A stretch of DNA of 64,000 nt from NCBI RefSeq assembly GCF_029227915.1, contig NC_079884.1, positions 19,346,001 to 19,410,000 on the forward strand, given 5' to 3'. Below are positions 32,883 to 44,720 of this stretch, piece by piece. The position numbers were made by a program, and so were the translations under genes. Each line of letters opens with the position of its first letter. The stretch's first letter is position 1. The notes beneath the pieces are model-generated. The model worked only from the letters and a program-made list of their open reading frames with translations, did no database searches and was not told where the DNA came from. This DNA is from Hydractinia symbiolongicarpus. Lineage: Eukaryota; Cnidaria; Hydrozoa; Anthoathecata; Hydractiniidae.

Positions 32883-33410
32883 CGTATTTTCCTTATAAAG
32901 GAAAATGCTTCTAAGTTCGATGGCATAGTTAAATTAACTGTATATTTGTTTTCCACTGATAAAAATCGAAAGAGAAAGTAATTGCAAATAACCCACGTGC
33001 GCTACTTTAGACAGCGTGTTTACGAGTTTATAAATAGATATCTACTTTGCTTCTCTTGATTTAGTATTTACACTGCTGTCTCAGGTTTCAAACAAAAGAT
33101 GGAAAACGAAACAGCGATCTTCGGTTTCTCTTACGCTGCATGCGCCTTATTTTTGTTATACATAGATGAATTATAGCTGAAAAAAGATTATTACATCTAG
33201 GTAGAGGCATTATTATTTGTTTTTTATCATATCAAAGCTCAGTTGGGTGATTTTTATGATTTCCAAGGCAAAAACAAGCTAGAGACTCGTATTTCTGCGT
33301 TGTTTGTTTACATTCTTTACTGCTTTTTCTGCGCGCGCGTGTGCATTACGTAATGTTATGGTATGCGCGCGCAGTATTTTTTTGAAACTGTGAACCCGTG
33401 TATTCTCGCA

Positions 33411-34832
33411 AAAAAATCATTGGGAAGATCATTTTAAGAAGGGCCATTCGAGAAAGTAAGCTATTTCCCTCGATTTTGCGATTTTTTCGACTCGCGAAAT
33501 TTTTTTTTTTAAAGTATTCAGAAATTGACGATTTTAACGGAACAGACATCATTTTAGATGAAGGAGGAATGGCGAAGGAATAATTTCATATTTTCTTGCA
33601 AATTAAGAAACCTGTCAATCTTGTCCCCAGGGCTTCTTTTTCCCTTTCTGATATGCGTGCTGGCGCGAAAGAAGTAGCTCTGGGACAGGCTGGTTAAAGT
33701 TTGAATTTAATTGGCTCTTCAATTTCGCGAGTTATAGGACGAGTTGCTTCAAGGCGAGAACGTAACGGCCATGAGTTATTTAAAGGTTGCCTCCGACGTT
33801 ATAACAAGTTCATATTAACCGAAAGAAACCATTAAAACATTATAGAAAAAAGTATTATTTAATGATTTACTTGCAAAATAAAAGCATAAACACGATTTAC
33901 TTATTCCATGTTTTTATAAAACCTTGTGCTTCGACCGCCATTATTGCAGCATTAAAAACACGCTTCAAAATCTTGAAAAAAACATCAGGATACCTCCTGA
34001 CGTCACAAGAGCCAAAACCACACCGTCTTGCAGCATGAAAACGACGAAGCGAGATTTCTATATGAAATTAATTATTAAGAAGTTGTTCCGCTATCACAAT
34101 TCTAATTAGCTTTAAAAATATTTTCTTTTTCATATTGTAAACATGTTTTTTGATTGGGTGTCCCTACTCTCCAGTGGAGGATTCGAAGTATCGTATTAAG
34201 AAAGGATGTTGTGTGGGTAAAGGGATGACCTAGAAACAAGGGCTTCATCAGACGCACAGGCCTTGTTTCTTATACCGCTTTCTGCTTGGGTAGTGAAATT
34301 GATCCGTGATAGAATCAAAACAACCCGACCTGGCGTAAGCGGTCGGTCATTACGAAGGGTCTGTTTATAACGAAAGAGTTACCTCTAAATAATTCTTCTT
34401 GATTTGTTTGTTGACCATGCTTAAAAGATTTGGTTAGTGATTGATAACAAACCACGAAAGATTATTAGCGAGGTGAAAAGGAAAGGGTGAAAATGTGCTG
34501 TCTTGTTGCTAAAGAAGACTAAGTCACGTGATTTTATGGGTAAATATAATTGGTAGGTGAAAGGCACCTGTAATTGCCGTCGGGGAAAAAACGAGCCTTT
34601 ATTACCCCTGCCGAAAGGCCCTGTAGAGAGGATATTGTTGAAAACTCAATTAAATACTCACGAATGACATAATTTTGTTTTTCTTTTTACTTTATGTAAT
34701 TTGTACCATAGTCATAAGAAAAAGAGATAGTCTGGTAATTCCGGGCCGTCCATAATGTGTTCCTATTGTTTACAAGCAGATATGTTTCTTAAATCGGGGT
34801 GGCCAGTTTAAGACTGCACGGAATTATCAATA
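33411..34832. other. Spacer with one foldback
   Basis: Apart from the foldback at 33615-33700, AT-rich sequence without a recognised gene. 34150-34400 is somewhat more GC-rich and may be an unnamed repeat. Confidence 0.35.
33615..33700. repeat. Foldback repeat CCCAGGGCTTCTTTTTC / GAAAGAAGTAGCTCTGGGA
   Basis: The two arms pair imperfectly around a CGCGCCAGCA-type loop. The same unit lies in reverse orientation at 40700-40775. Confidence 0.7.
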
Positions 34833-35075
34833 ATGGCTGCCCATGGGGAGGATTTCTTTGGTGAAGATGATTTTGATGCAATCTTGGCTGTTATTGATGA
34901 AGATTTATTAGAGAAAAATCGTGATTTAACTAAAGAATTATCCGAAATTGTTGAAGAAATAGTTGACGACCCTTCTGAAAGCTGTTTTTCCTGTGATATA
35001 TGCTCCAAAACATGCAAAACACAACGGGGACTCACAAGACACCGAAATGCGAAAAGCTTGATCTCTACGCACTGA
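34833..35075 (+). CDS. Acidic N-terminus with a C2H2-type finger, probably an isolated exon
   Basis: 80 residues, starting MAAHGEDFFGEDDFDAILAV, a strongly acidic segment, and then CDICSKTCKTQRGLTRH. The finger has both cysteines and the first histidine, but the place of the second histidine is altered (the sequence goes RNAKS). I recall acidic-start, single-finger first exons of this kind in cnidarian transposon genes. No downstream exon was found, so it is probably a fragment. It faces the P-element gene tail to tail. Confidence 0.4.
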   Translation: MAAHGEDFFGEDDFDAILAVIDEDLLEKNRDLTKELSEIVEEIVDDPSESCFSCDICSKTCKTQRGLTRHRNAKSLISTH

Positions 35076-35407
35076 AATCAAGAAATCTTCAAGCAATCTT
35101 TCAGATGGACATTGACACTAAGAGTCCAGAACAGTGACTATAAACCTGTTACAACTGCTATTTTTATAGCAACAAATTTTAAAACAATATTATTTTGGCA
35201 CATGGTATAATAAATAATTATGGAAGTCTACAAAAAGGTCCAGGTAGTGTATATAGGTTTTAAGGTATTTCAAAATATTTTTTATTAATGTTTGTGTTAA
35301 GCAGAAATACAGTGCTTGTTCTTGCTTATTAAGCCAATTTAATGTTTTTTATAAATGTGTGGCTATAAAAATAACCGTTTTTAGTTTCTTCTTTCTTCCA
35401 AGTGTGT

Positions 35408-37946
35408 TTAATTGCTCTTACGGCATGGCACAGTTTCAATATCAATTTCATGACAGTTACCAGCTTTGGGTCGGAAAATCTTTTGTGTTCTAATTGTGTT
35501 GTCGTTATAACCAAAATCACGGATTGATGGGTTATCTTTCCTATGACCAATTGCACGTTGACGACCAAAGTAGTTTTCAAGGGGATCTTTACAAAATCTT
35601 TCTGTCAGTACATATGGAACTCCATTATTAATTAAATACTGGATTAATTCAACAGTAGAATGGACAGTGATTTTGATTCCTTGGTAGGTTTGCCGTGAAA
35701 TAAACATATTTGCTCTAGCATTATCCGTAAAATTACCAGGCCTATCAGCAATTGAATCCTTCCATGTTTTGAAATATCCTAGAAATGTTTCGGTCAACCA
35801 TAAGAATCTTTCATCATCAACAGATGTGTACGGTTTAAGAAATGGTTTACGTTTAATTGCTGCTTCTTTGGTATTCTTGACGTTAAGACAGCCAAAAAAT
35901 TGGTCGAACATATTACAATATTTGGCAGTTGCATTAGCTTCTGGTGGTCCATACAATTGAAGAGCGTTAAAGACAGATTCGCTTAACACTTGTGCTTCCA
36001 GACGTACATTCATGACTGAATATGGTGTGAGCTTGATGTGGTCATTTGTTATTTTAGGAACAAGATGTAATCCACAGTCTAAGTCATCAAGGAATAACTT
36101 TGAAATATGGTTCCAGGTGATATAACTTCCATCATTCCACATACTTCTGGTACATCTTCCTGCAAGAGAATTACTCGGGCAATTGCGGGCTGTTTTAATT
36201 AAGTGTGGTGGATCTGAGATGAAGTAGATGTACCGTTCCTCATCCGCCATAACAGACACCAACAACTTTTATGCCACATTTTTCCTCCAGTATGCCAACC
36301 GCTTTCCAAAAGAGAGGAAACAATTGAATTGATGTGACATTGGTAGTAGCAAAATTTGCAAATGAAAATTTTAAAGGATTTACAATGCTTCTCACAAGAA
36401 AAACTAAGACATGAGATGCAATTTCATCAACCTTTTCCAACGCAACATAATTTAGATCAATATCACCAAGGTCAACAAAACCGATAAGATCACCATTATG
36501 CTTATCCCACACAAGACTTTCTTGAATTTTCATTTCATCCATTAAAAATATTGCATATTTCTCATGTGGTTGGAATTTGGAGACCATATTACACAATTCC
36601 TGGATAACGTCTTTGTTAAAACCTTGCTTCGGACGAATATAGTTCTTATAGTCCCTTAAACGACGTCTACTAGGGAGTACCAAGAAACCACTGTCTTTCT
36701 TATCGTCAACACGAATCTCATCATAAAAGGCGGAGGATTTTGCAGCTAAACCCAAGCAGTAACGAATGATCATAGGATGATAGCGAACACCAGTTTTCGA
36801 TGATGATAAATATTTCTGCTGCTCTTCCCAAAAAAATTTCATGAATGGTGGTATCTTGCGATTAGTTGTTGACATAATTTTTATGAAATCATCACCAAGA
36901 CTTTTTTGGACTGAAACTGCACAAGTGGAAATTTCATCTTGCATTTTCTTTAACTCTTCCTTTAATTCTTTATTTTCCAACCGGTGATTTTGAAGGGTTT
37001 TTATGATTCGGTCTGGAGAAGTCATGGAAATTGGTGCTTTAAGTTTGGCAGGTGAAATTAAATTGTCCCTTTTCCTTTTCAAACTTAGGCTTTCCTTTGA
37101 CTCCGACCTAACACATTCCAAGCATTTTGCAGAAGAAGGTGGAATAAGAACTATGCAATTTGGAGATCGATACCATTTGCTTTGATGAAGAGGTGCACTA
37201 GTACTATCCTTGATGTTAAATACTTTTGGAACACAGTGCTCAAGACAGCTACCAGCAAAGTGGTCTGTCAAACCTGGGCATAATTTCAAATCCATAATTA
37301 ATCTTGTTAAATATGTGATTGTAATAAGTTTTAGTGATTGAGAATAAATGTCGTGTTTAGCAGGAACAGACCATAATAAAACACGAACAGTAAAAACAAG
37401 ATTATTATCAACATATATCTCATACTTTGGAACTGAGTGGATAGCATCATGACAGGCAAAAGAAGCACAATCACTTGTATAGGTAAAACTCCAACCGACT
37501 AATTTCAATAACTGAGTTTTAGAAATAAAATCTGTAAATGACTTGTACTGATCAGTAATGACATTTTCCACTGGTTCAATTTTTTTCTGCAAAATTGATT
37601 GTGCTGATTGACGAGGCCTAGAACATGTGGAGGATGAAGGAAAACTTTTGATAGGAAGGTTTATTGTGGGGATAGCACCGGGAACAAGTGTGGTTCTGCT
37701 AGAGTGGTTACGATTCATTTGATCTTCGCTAAAGTGCTTTTCACAAATATATATTTTCTTTCTTTGAATTCTATCCCTTAGAGCATGATCAACTTCCCTA
37801 TCTCTTATCACAACATCAACTTACTTTTCTCTCCACGACTTGTCAAATTGATTCTCACCAGCAGGAACTTTAAAAATAGATAGACCTTTATATTTAGCCT
37901 TTCGTGAAACTGTGCAACCGTATATAGAGCAATTTTCGCCAGGCAT
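35408..37946 (-). pseudogene. P-element/THAP9-like transposase with internal deletion
   Basis: The ATG at 37946 starts MPGENCSIYGCTV, the first Cys pair of a THAP finger. ICEKHF (C68, H71 of the frame) completes it. An in-frame TAA at 37823-37821 interrupts the finger. A Lys/Glu-rich helix (about 36950) and the P-element transposase region follow (QEQQKYL-type, PSRRRLRDYKNYI, FLMDEMKI, LVWDKHNGDLIGFVDLGDID). The frame ends at 36240 just after VVGVCYGG. The next block, YFISDPPHLIKTARN, is in another frame, with some 40 residues missing between them. The tail has DPLENYFGRQRAIGHRKDNP, typical of this family, and stops at 35408. It would cut and paste a P-type element. No terminal repeats were found. 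Confidence 0.88.
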
Positions 37947-38172
37947 GTTGAAAATAATTCTGTTTAAATGTTTGTTAATCCTATGTTGTTTACAGTAACT
38001 AACTACTTAAATGCGCCATTTTTCAACACGAGCGTGCAGTCAAAGCACTGGGTACGAGGTATATTCTGCTAACAAAAACATAAACAATAGAGCCGCGCGA
38101 TTCACCATCTCTTTTTCTTATGACTATGTTTGTACATATTATTTTTTTATTTTTTTTATTTTTTTAATTAAG

Positions 38173-38940
38173 TTAAAATACATTTTCGGCATCATGGAAA
38201 ACCCATGTTAACTCATTTTCAGGAACTACACGCCCTTCCATATATCCTGTGTATACCCCGTCAGGCTCTGGATAAGCATTACGAATTTTTGTCTCTGCAC
38301 ATGACGGGATGACCCTTCGCACAGATTTGCCAAGTCTGTTGTGAACCCACCACGTGAACTGTCGGTAAGCAGCATAGCAATATGTTCTAAAAGAAAAATG
38401 TTAACCTGAAATATCAAACTTATGTTCTTATACCCATATTTCTATAAACAGCGCGTTTTGACTGGAACAACATCTACTTACTTATTGGGAACGTCATTTC
38501 TTGGAGGAAGATATGTCGATTCTCTATCATACATTCCAACCAAAGCAGTCCAGAGATTTCCTTTCCTTAAATCAATCGGGTCGAAATCTTCGTGACTGAC
38601 TATACAGTTTATTTCTAAAGAGTATATTTTTAATAACTTAATAATCAGCATATAATGTTTCGTATATCCCGCTAAAAAGTACACACCTTGTAGGCAATAT
38701 ATATATGTCTTGATTCCAGTTCGTGACAGCAAAAACATTCAGTTTCAGTGCTCATTTGACGGCAATTGTTGCATTTACACCACGACGTAGCGTCAAGGTT
38801 AATCCTTAATTCTGCTATTTCCCCATCGCTATCACTGTCATATGTCACCCACGATGAGTCCGATAAATCCCCCCTACGTTTAGGTTTAAACTGGAAGCCA
38901 AGTACAACGTTAGAACATTTTGATTCCGACTCATCCGAAG
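38173..38940 (-). pseudogene. P2X7 C-terminal-domain-like protein, three exon-like blocks
   Basis: Block 1 (38940-38687): an acidic start, WVTYDSDSDGEIAELR, then SWCKCNNCRQMSTETECFCC, ending at a GTGTGT donor. Block 2 (to 38482): INCIVSHEDFDPIDLRKG ... YLPPRNDVPN, ending at a perfect GTAAGT donor. Block 3 (38386-38173) after [25 protein letters not shown], then [20 protein letters not shown] and a stop at 38173. Cysteine pattern, C-I-x-x-H-x-x-F and the W-V-x-x-R-L-G-K block resemble the cytoplasmic zinc/cysteine domain of P2X7 receptors, often found alone in cnidarian proteins. The splice phase between blocks 2 and 3 fits. No start codon is in frame upstream, so it is either an incomplete gene or a pseudogene. 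No transmembrane part is present. Confidence 0.6.
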
Positions 38941-38950
38941 ATTACAGTAC

Positions 38951-39668
38951 TTAACAAACGTGTTGCTTTTAAAAGAAAACAAATAATTCTGCATTAAGCA
39001 AACAACAAAATTTTTTTCTAGCGCTAATGAATCTTCTATATCTCATAAATATTTAATACTTCGAAACATATCAACAAGGCATTCTAAACACGAATTAGTC
39101 AGTAGAATATATCACCGTGAGGTATCCTATAATTCTAATTAGGTTAAGTTTTAAGTCACCGTTTTAGTTATAATTCGAATTATAAGTTATAACTGAAGTT
39201 AAAATTATAAGTTCAGTTAAAAGTTATAACTCGAGTTATAAGCTTTTGCAATAGAAAGAGTAATCCACTATGCTATTTAAATGTGAGTGACTTTCATAAA
39301 TGGCTTGATAATCATAAATATGAAATAGGTATTTATCAGTAAAATATTCTTACACACAATTTGTTATAAATATACATTATTAGAATGTGAATATGCATAA
39401 AAACATAAACTTTTTATTGCAAGCTGGACTTTAAAAAATATTGCTGATATTGGATGTCTAAAATATCTTTACAGATAAATGTTGTTTGACCCATCAATTA
39501 TTTATTTGATTATAAATTTGTTGCATAATCAAACAAGCTATCTAGAGTATATATATACACAATCTGCTTCACAAAAATTCTAATGGTCCAACCTTACCAA
39601 TAAAAAATGTTTTCAACAAAATAAAAGAACAAATAAAAACTATATATATTATTTCTATACTTATAAAT
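38951..39668. other. AT-rich spacer with a palindromic TTATAA repeat
   Basis: 39155-39243 holds repeated AGTTATAACT, AATTATAAGTT and similar units. No gene seen. Confidence 0.5.
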
Positions 39669-40559
39669 TCAAACATTTTTGATGAGATCAAAAATTTTTG
39701 TCGAATACCTTTCATCCCAAACATCAAATTTATGCAATAAATCACATTCACAAGTTATTAAATGAAAATTGTTGGAAATTTTTCCAATAACATCATGTGT
39801 CAAATTAAACTCAAATGTTAATAAATGAGAGTCTTCTTCCTTTTCAACATTAATCATTTCTAGCTCTAAACGTATTGATTTATCTGACATTTGTATATGA
39901 TGAACAGGAGAAAAATATTCAGTTTTCACAACAATTGTCTTGTGTTTCGCATTTAAAACTGAAGTATTTGAGCAATGATTTTCTGAGACAATCAGCCGCT
40001 TGACAATATTTTTTAATTGATTCATCCATTTTTAAATTATTTTTACTGATGTCAGAGTTGTTGTAGTACGATATGGCATTTGACTGTGCACCATTTCTCC
40101 CTGCACGTCCAATTTCTTGTAGGTAACTTTCCAGTTTTGATGGGGGAGAAATATGATATCTCCATTTTTTATTTCATGTGAAACTTTGAAATTTGGTTCG
40201 ACAGGATCTTAGGTATTCAAATGTTCAAAAAGATATTCTGTACATTTCTTCCCTTTCATAAGTAAGTGTAGCAACTTTTACACATCTTTGGCTCAAAATT
40301 TTTTGTTGATCCTCAATGATAGCGTTGAGAGGGCTAACAACAATCACTATGTTTCTTTCTTCTGTAAAGGCATTACAAAAGGAAGTAACTAGTACAAAAT
40401 GGATTTTCCATATCCAGTAGGCAAAGCCGCAAGAGTATCGTTTCAATTAATTAGTTGTTTAAAGCAAATGATTTGTTTGGGCTTTAACACAAAATTTGGG
40501 TCAAAACCTTTCTCTAGAGCAAGTCGAAGTTTGGAAAAAAGTTGTATTATATTTTCCAT
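39669..40559 (-). pseudogene. RecQ-type DNA helicase remnant
   Basis: From the ATG at 40559 the frame reads a RecQ start, then (after an in-frame TGA) ALPTGYGKSILY, the Walker A motif. Another frame has VVSPLNAIIEDQQKIL (motif Ia). The DEAD box and the middle are missing. Around 40125 the sequence resumes with YLQEIGRAGRNG (motif VI), then YC...CLRKSLLKYFSF ... CCEN, the RecQ zinc-binding region. The frame 40025-39669 continues into a C-terminal region I do not recognise. RecQ helicases unwind branched DNA. Here the loss of the catalytic centre and several stops make it a pseudogene. It may come from a mobile element, because RecQ-like copies are repeated in cnidarian genomes. Confidence 0.7.
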
Positions 40560-40673
40560 CTTGTTAGCCAGCTATAACTAAATTTTTACTCGCCATATGC
40601 TTGTTTTTATGCTCAGTTACCTTCCTATATCCCTTCGGTAAAATCTGGACAAGCAAGACAAACGGCTCTTTCA

Positions 40674-40700
40674 AAAATACCCACTATATGTGGGTATTTT
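40674..40700. repeat. Perfect hairpin AAAATACCCAC / GTGGGTATTTT
   Basis: 11-bp stem around a TATAT loop, directly beside the foldback repeat at 40700-40775. Confidence 0.8.
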
Positions 40701-40775
40701 GACCGGCCAGTCCCAGAGCTACTTCTTTCGCGCCAGCCACATATCAGAAAGAGAAAAAGAAGCCCTGGGAACGAG
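40700..40775. repeat. Foldback repeat, second copy (reverse)
   Basis: CCCAGAGCTACTTCTTTCGC ... AAAAGAAGCCCTGGGA is the reverse complement of the unit at 33615-33700. Confidence 0.75.
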
Positions 40776-41499
40776 ATTGGAAACCTGTTTGTTAAGAGTC
40801 TTTTCCAAATTCGCCGTTTGCTTGGTTTTTTATAAAAAACGTATAATAACATATATACCAAACTTAGCTAGTAAAATCGGAACGGACAATGTGATTTCTG
40901 GAATCTCGTTGGTTGGTGAACTTTCAGTTCCGATCCATACTGAAAGTGGAAATCATTTGAACGTTTTAACAGAAAGAAACGAAAAATGTTTTATAAAAAC
41001 AATGACGTATTGTTAAGTATTGTTCCGTTTTAATGTTAAGTGTAAATTCCATTTAAAAAGGAGTATCAGCGTAAGAAAAAATAGAGCCAAGCGTATCGAG
41101 CGGAGGATTTCTAAATAGTGTTTCTTCTAATACCTTAAGCGAAAAAATCTAATGTGGAAAAGTTTGCGAGTTTTGTTAAAATATGTCAAATATAATCTAC
41201 GCAGAATTTAAAATATTTGCTATTTGAGAAATTAAACCCAAAAGAACTTTAAAACAAAAGCAAAACAAAAATACATTCTATTAAATTGCACTTAATATCA
41301 CTTTTTTTTTTCGCTCTCGCATGGGTAGCTAGGCGTCACCGGTGACCAAAATAGAAGCAATTTCCCAAAATCACAGATGGTCGCGCTCATTTCAAAAACC
41401 GGCCGGTGACAGGGTTCTTGAGGTTTAATAGTTCTTAATGACGTCATCACAACACAATATGTATTACTACATGCCTGCCTAATTAGGGGGATTTTCAAC
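40776..41499. other. AT-rich spacer
   Basis: No gene seen. Contains CACCGGTGACC near 41338, ACCGGCCGGTGAC near 41398 and an AATGACGTCATCAC palindrome at 41438. Confidence 0.4.
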
Positions 41500-41790
41500 G
41501 GGCCATCCAACTGACGAAATTATTGAAACAAAGGCAGTCCTTTCGTCATTTTTCGAACATGGAGAAAAGTGTCAAATTGAAGGCCAGGTGGAAAGCATTA
41601 AAAATCTGATAGTGGCATTCTCTAGCGCTCCCACGCAATTTAATAATTCACGCCGGGGCCCATAAGGGTCCCGAAATTCAAGAAAAATGATCGTGCTAAC
41701 GTCAGCAACAGTTAGCATATTTTAAGAAGTATGGATTTAATTAAATAACCTAAGAACGTATGTCCTAAGTCCGTTGTGAACATTGACAAG
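41500..41790 (+). repeat. Dispersed repeat family B copy
   Basis: Shares AAGGCAGT, AAAAGTGTCAAA, GGCCAGGTGGAA, TAATTCACGCCGGGG, GCTAACGTCAGCAAC and TAAGTCCG, in order, with 44370-44640. Confidence 0.65.
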
Positions 41791-44330
41791 TTGCAACTGC
41801 AATATGGAAAAAACAATATAGTTTATCACTTGATGTCGCAAATTTAAAAATTAGCTGTACTATGATTGTAGTGTTAATGATAAGGTTTTAGTTAAAAGTA
41901 TCATTAAATAGAAGAAAAGCTTTCTTTAAAAGGCTTGAAATATTGTCGGGTTGTCACCTAAACATACTCCTCTTAAAAATTATTTACCTCCCACTGTACT
42001 GTTATCACAAGTCTTTTTTGGGCGGATATTGGCTTATGAAATGTTGTCTTATTTTCATTTGTCTCATGAAGTAAATTTCCAAATTTCATATGCAGATGTT
42101 ACTCGGGATCCCAATTTTTGAAGTTCTGCGTCGGTAACCGCACATGTGAAATATAGATGGCTTAAATAGAATCCAAAAGTTTGACTCCTTACTCAGATTC
42201 TTTCAATGAATATGAATTTCATAGAACAAGTCATGTAAATAAATGAACCTGCTACTGAATATATTCAAAATTGCACTATTCGATCTTCGTAAATACTTAG
42301 ACTTTCAAAATAACAAAAAATATGTCAACACACAGTTGTGTCTGCCATTATAAGTAGTTAATGGTAAACACGGTGACGTAAGGGCATATTTCAAAAACAT
42401 ATTTATTTAACTTAAGATTAATGTTTTGCGTAGTCACAGTGGGACGGTCATACTTCTTTTGTTATGTAAGAGATACTTTCTTGAAAGTTACTATTTTCCT
42501 ATAGTTGATGAAAAATCATTTCTCTTTTCCACCAGAAAATATCGAGTATGTTTCTGTGATATCTTTTTCCGAAGTCAAGTCGCATGCAAATAAATGAATC
42601 ACGAAAACTCTGGTTAACTAACTAATACAGATAAAACCTCAGGCAATGAATTTTCACTAAAATCTTTGCTTTAGTTTGAAAAATACTCATTTTTGCAGCA
42701 TTTCTCTCAAGGAAATAATGACATAGAAGTAATATTATTGTAGTGTAATTATTTAAGAATAAACCATAATAAAAAACTTCTATGTCAACAAAAAATTCTC
42801 GATTAAACGCGTTTTTTAATTATACTAATCCTATCCGATCAACTAGAAAAGCGGCTTATTTAAAAATCATACCTCGAAATGGAAAGCTAATTTGATAGTG
42901 ATCATTCCAGAGGGTGCTTCATATGAACGGCATGTGTGAACGATTCATGTAAGTTTAACTAAACGATCATGAACAACGTTCAGTGAAGCGCCCGCACTTT
43001 TCTGAAAATGGTGCGCATGTTAAGCCGAGGTTTCTCATTCAGCACAATGGGCTCAATTCAGCATGACTTTTTAAAAAGAAATAAAATAAAAACAAGCGCA
43101 ATATCGGAGACTACCGGTACATCAAAATTTGACGTAGCTATGCTTTTTCCTGCTTATACACGAAAAAAAGTAACACAAATAAAATAGCAATAAAAAAATA
43201 AAATGGCATAATTTTATCTTTGTAAACAAAACTGCATTTCTGCTCCTCGTATGAAAATGAGCGAACTTTGTATACAAACTTGATAATTAGTTGAGCTAGA
43301 CTTAGGTGGTGGTTTTAAATCTATGTATAGCTGTAATTTATACATTCACTTTTAACTTGTGTGTTACAGAATACAAACAGAAAAAGCCGGCTCCCTTACC
43401 TTTTCGATTATTCCATAGCACCACAAAGCAAGACAGGTTTTTTTGTTGTTAAAATTTTCTGATGTTCCTTCTATGTTTTGTTATTCTAAACTTCTTTCTT
43501 GTTGATTTGATTTTAAAGTATCTATACAAAATTGAACCGAACATGATGTAATAGGAGTATTATTTTCGGAATGAACCAGGCCAGCTCAAACTTTAAAAAT
43601 GTTAGCTGCGACCTCAATGCAGCATTTCTAGCTGCAGTTTAAAGTTCAACGAATTTTTTAGCTTTTTTAAAGATCTTTTAAAAATTCCTGCTTTGGATGT
43701 TAGCAACAGTAATGGACTGAAATTTTTACCTTAGCACCTAAAACGTTCATGAAAATGACGAAATGAGCCAACAAATTAGCAGTTCTTTGTTCCAAATCCT
43801 AGATCTTCCTAAGTTGTTCTAAAGTTTTGACTAATGAAAGCGTATGTTCTTTTATGGCTTTTTTATATAAAAAAATGAGTGATTGCTGAAACATAAAATA
43901 AATCTTCCAACTCAATGTTATTTCTAAGCTGATTCTTAAAACACACGTACAGTTCGTTCTAACCTTATTCTAAATCGACCTACGTAGCCGCTGTCAAATG
44001 TCTCATTACTAAACAATCAAGTTGCTTCGGCAACAAACAATAACAACCTAACGAAAAACATGCATACGCATACGAAGAAAAATGTTTCTGCTCAATTGCT
44101 GTCAGCGCTTCTTGTTTTTTTTGTCAGTTCAACGAGTTTAATTAAATCGCCTTGTTCTAGGAAATTTTTGATACATGGAAAGGGCCGTGATAGCGGGTGA
44201 AAGACTATAGAATCAAGCACTTATTTAGTCGAAAAACAGGTACCACCTTTATCTTTGGTGCAGATATTAGAGCTAGATAGAAAGAATTCATAAATTCATA
44301 TAGCTTTCAGGCTACCGACAATCATGGACA
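41791..44330. other. Long AT-rich spacer
   Basis: About 2.5 kb without a convincing coding frame, RNA gene or repeat structure. Confidence 0.4.
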
Positions 44331-44720
44331 AACATATTGGGACAAGGGCAGTTTTTTCCTCTTATTTTAAATATGGACAAAAGTCGCTAGTTTTTTACAC
44401 ATATAGGCCAGGCAGACAGCGCTAGAAAATTGCTAGTCACATTCCCCGAGCACGCACGCAAACCGATATAATTCACGTCGGGGGTCCTAAAGACCCCAAA
44501 ATTCGTGAAAAATTGCCATGCTAACGTCAGCAACAATTAACACATTTTAAGAGTTTGGACTTAACCAAATAGTCTAAGTCCTAAGTCCACTTCGCACATT
44601 GACAAGTTTAAAATGTGTGGTAATATAACATAAACTAGTCGTTGCCCGTGGAAAAATCCACGGGTTCGCCCGTCATTATATTTATCCGTCGCAACAAAGT
44701 GGATAAAAATATATCGCATT
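44331..44720 (+). repeat. Dispersed repeat family B copy, then family A start
   Basis: Family B from 44331 (GGACAAACATATTGGGACAA) to about 44600 (CTAAGTCCACTTCGC). It is followed by CCCGTGGAAAAATCCACGGG (44645-44664), the palindrome that opens family A copies. Confidence 0.65.

Larger units (their letters stand above)
31185..33410. mobile_element. THAP-DDE4 (Harbinger-like) transposon remnant with palindromic ends
   Basis: The segment 31185-31288 and the inverse of 33313-33410 match over about 100 bases. They share ATACTGCGCGCGCAT, CATAACATTACGTAAT, GCGCGCGCAGAAAA and GCAGTAAAG. Between them lies a plus-strand THAP plus DDE transposase remnant and a minus-strand PHD-like fragment. The catalytic middle of the transposase is gone. 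Target duplications were not identified. Confidence 0.65.

Noticed and set aside
41298-41510. 70-codon minus-strand frame
   Set aside because: It lies at the edge of a dispersed family B repeat and has no recognisable motif.
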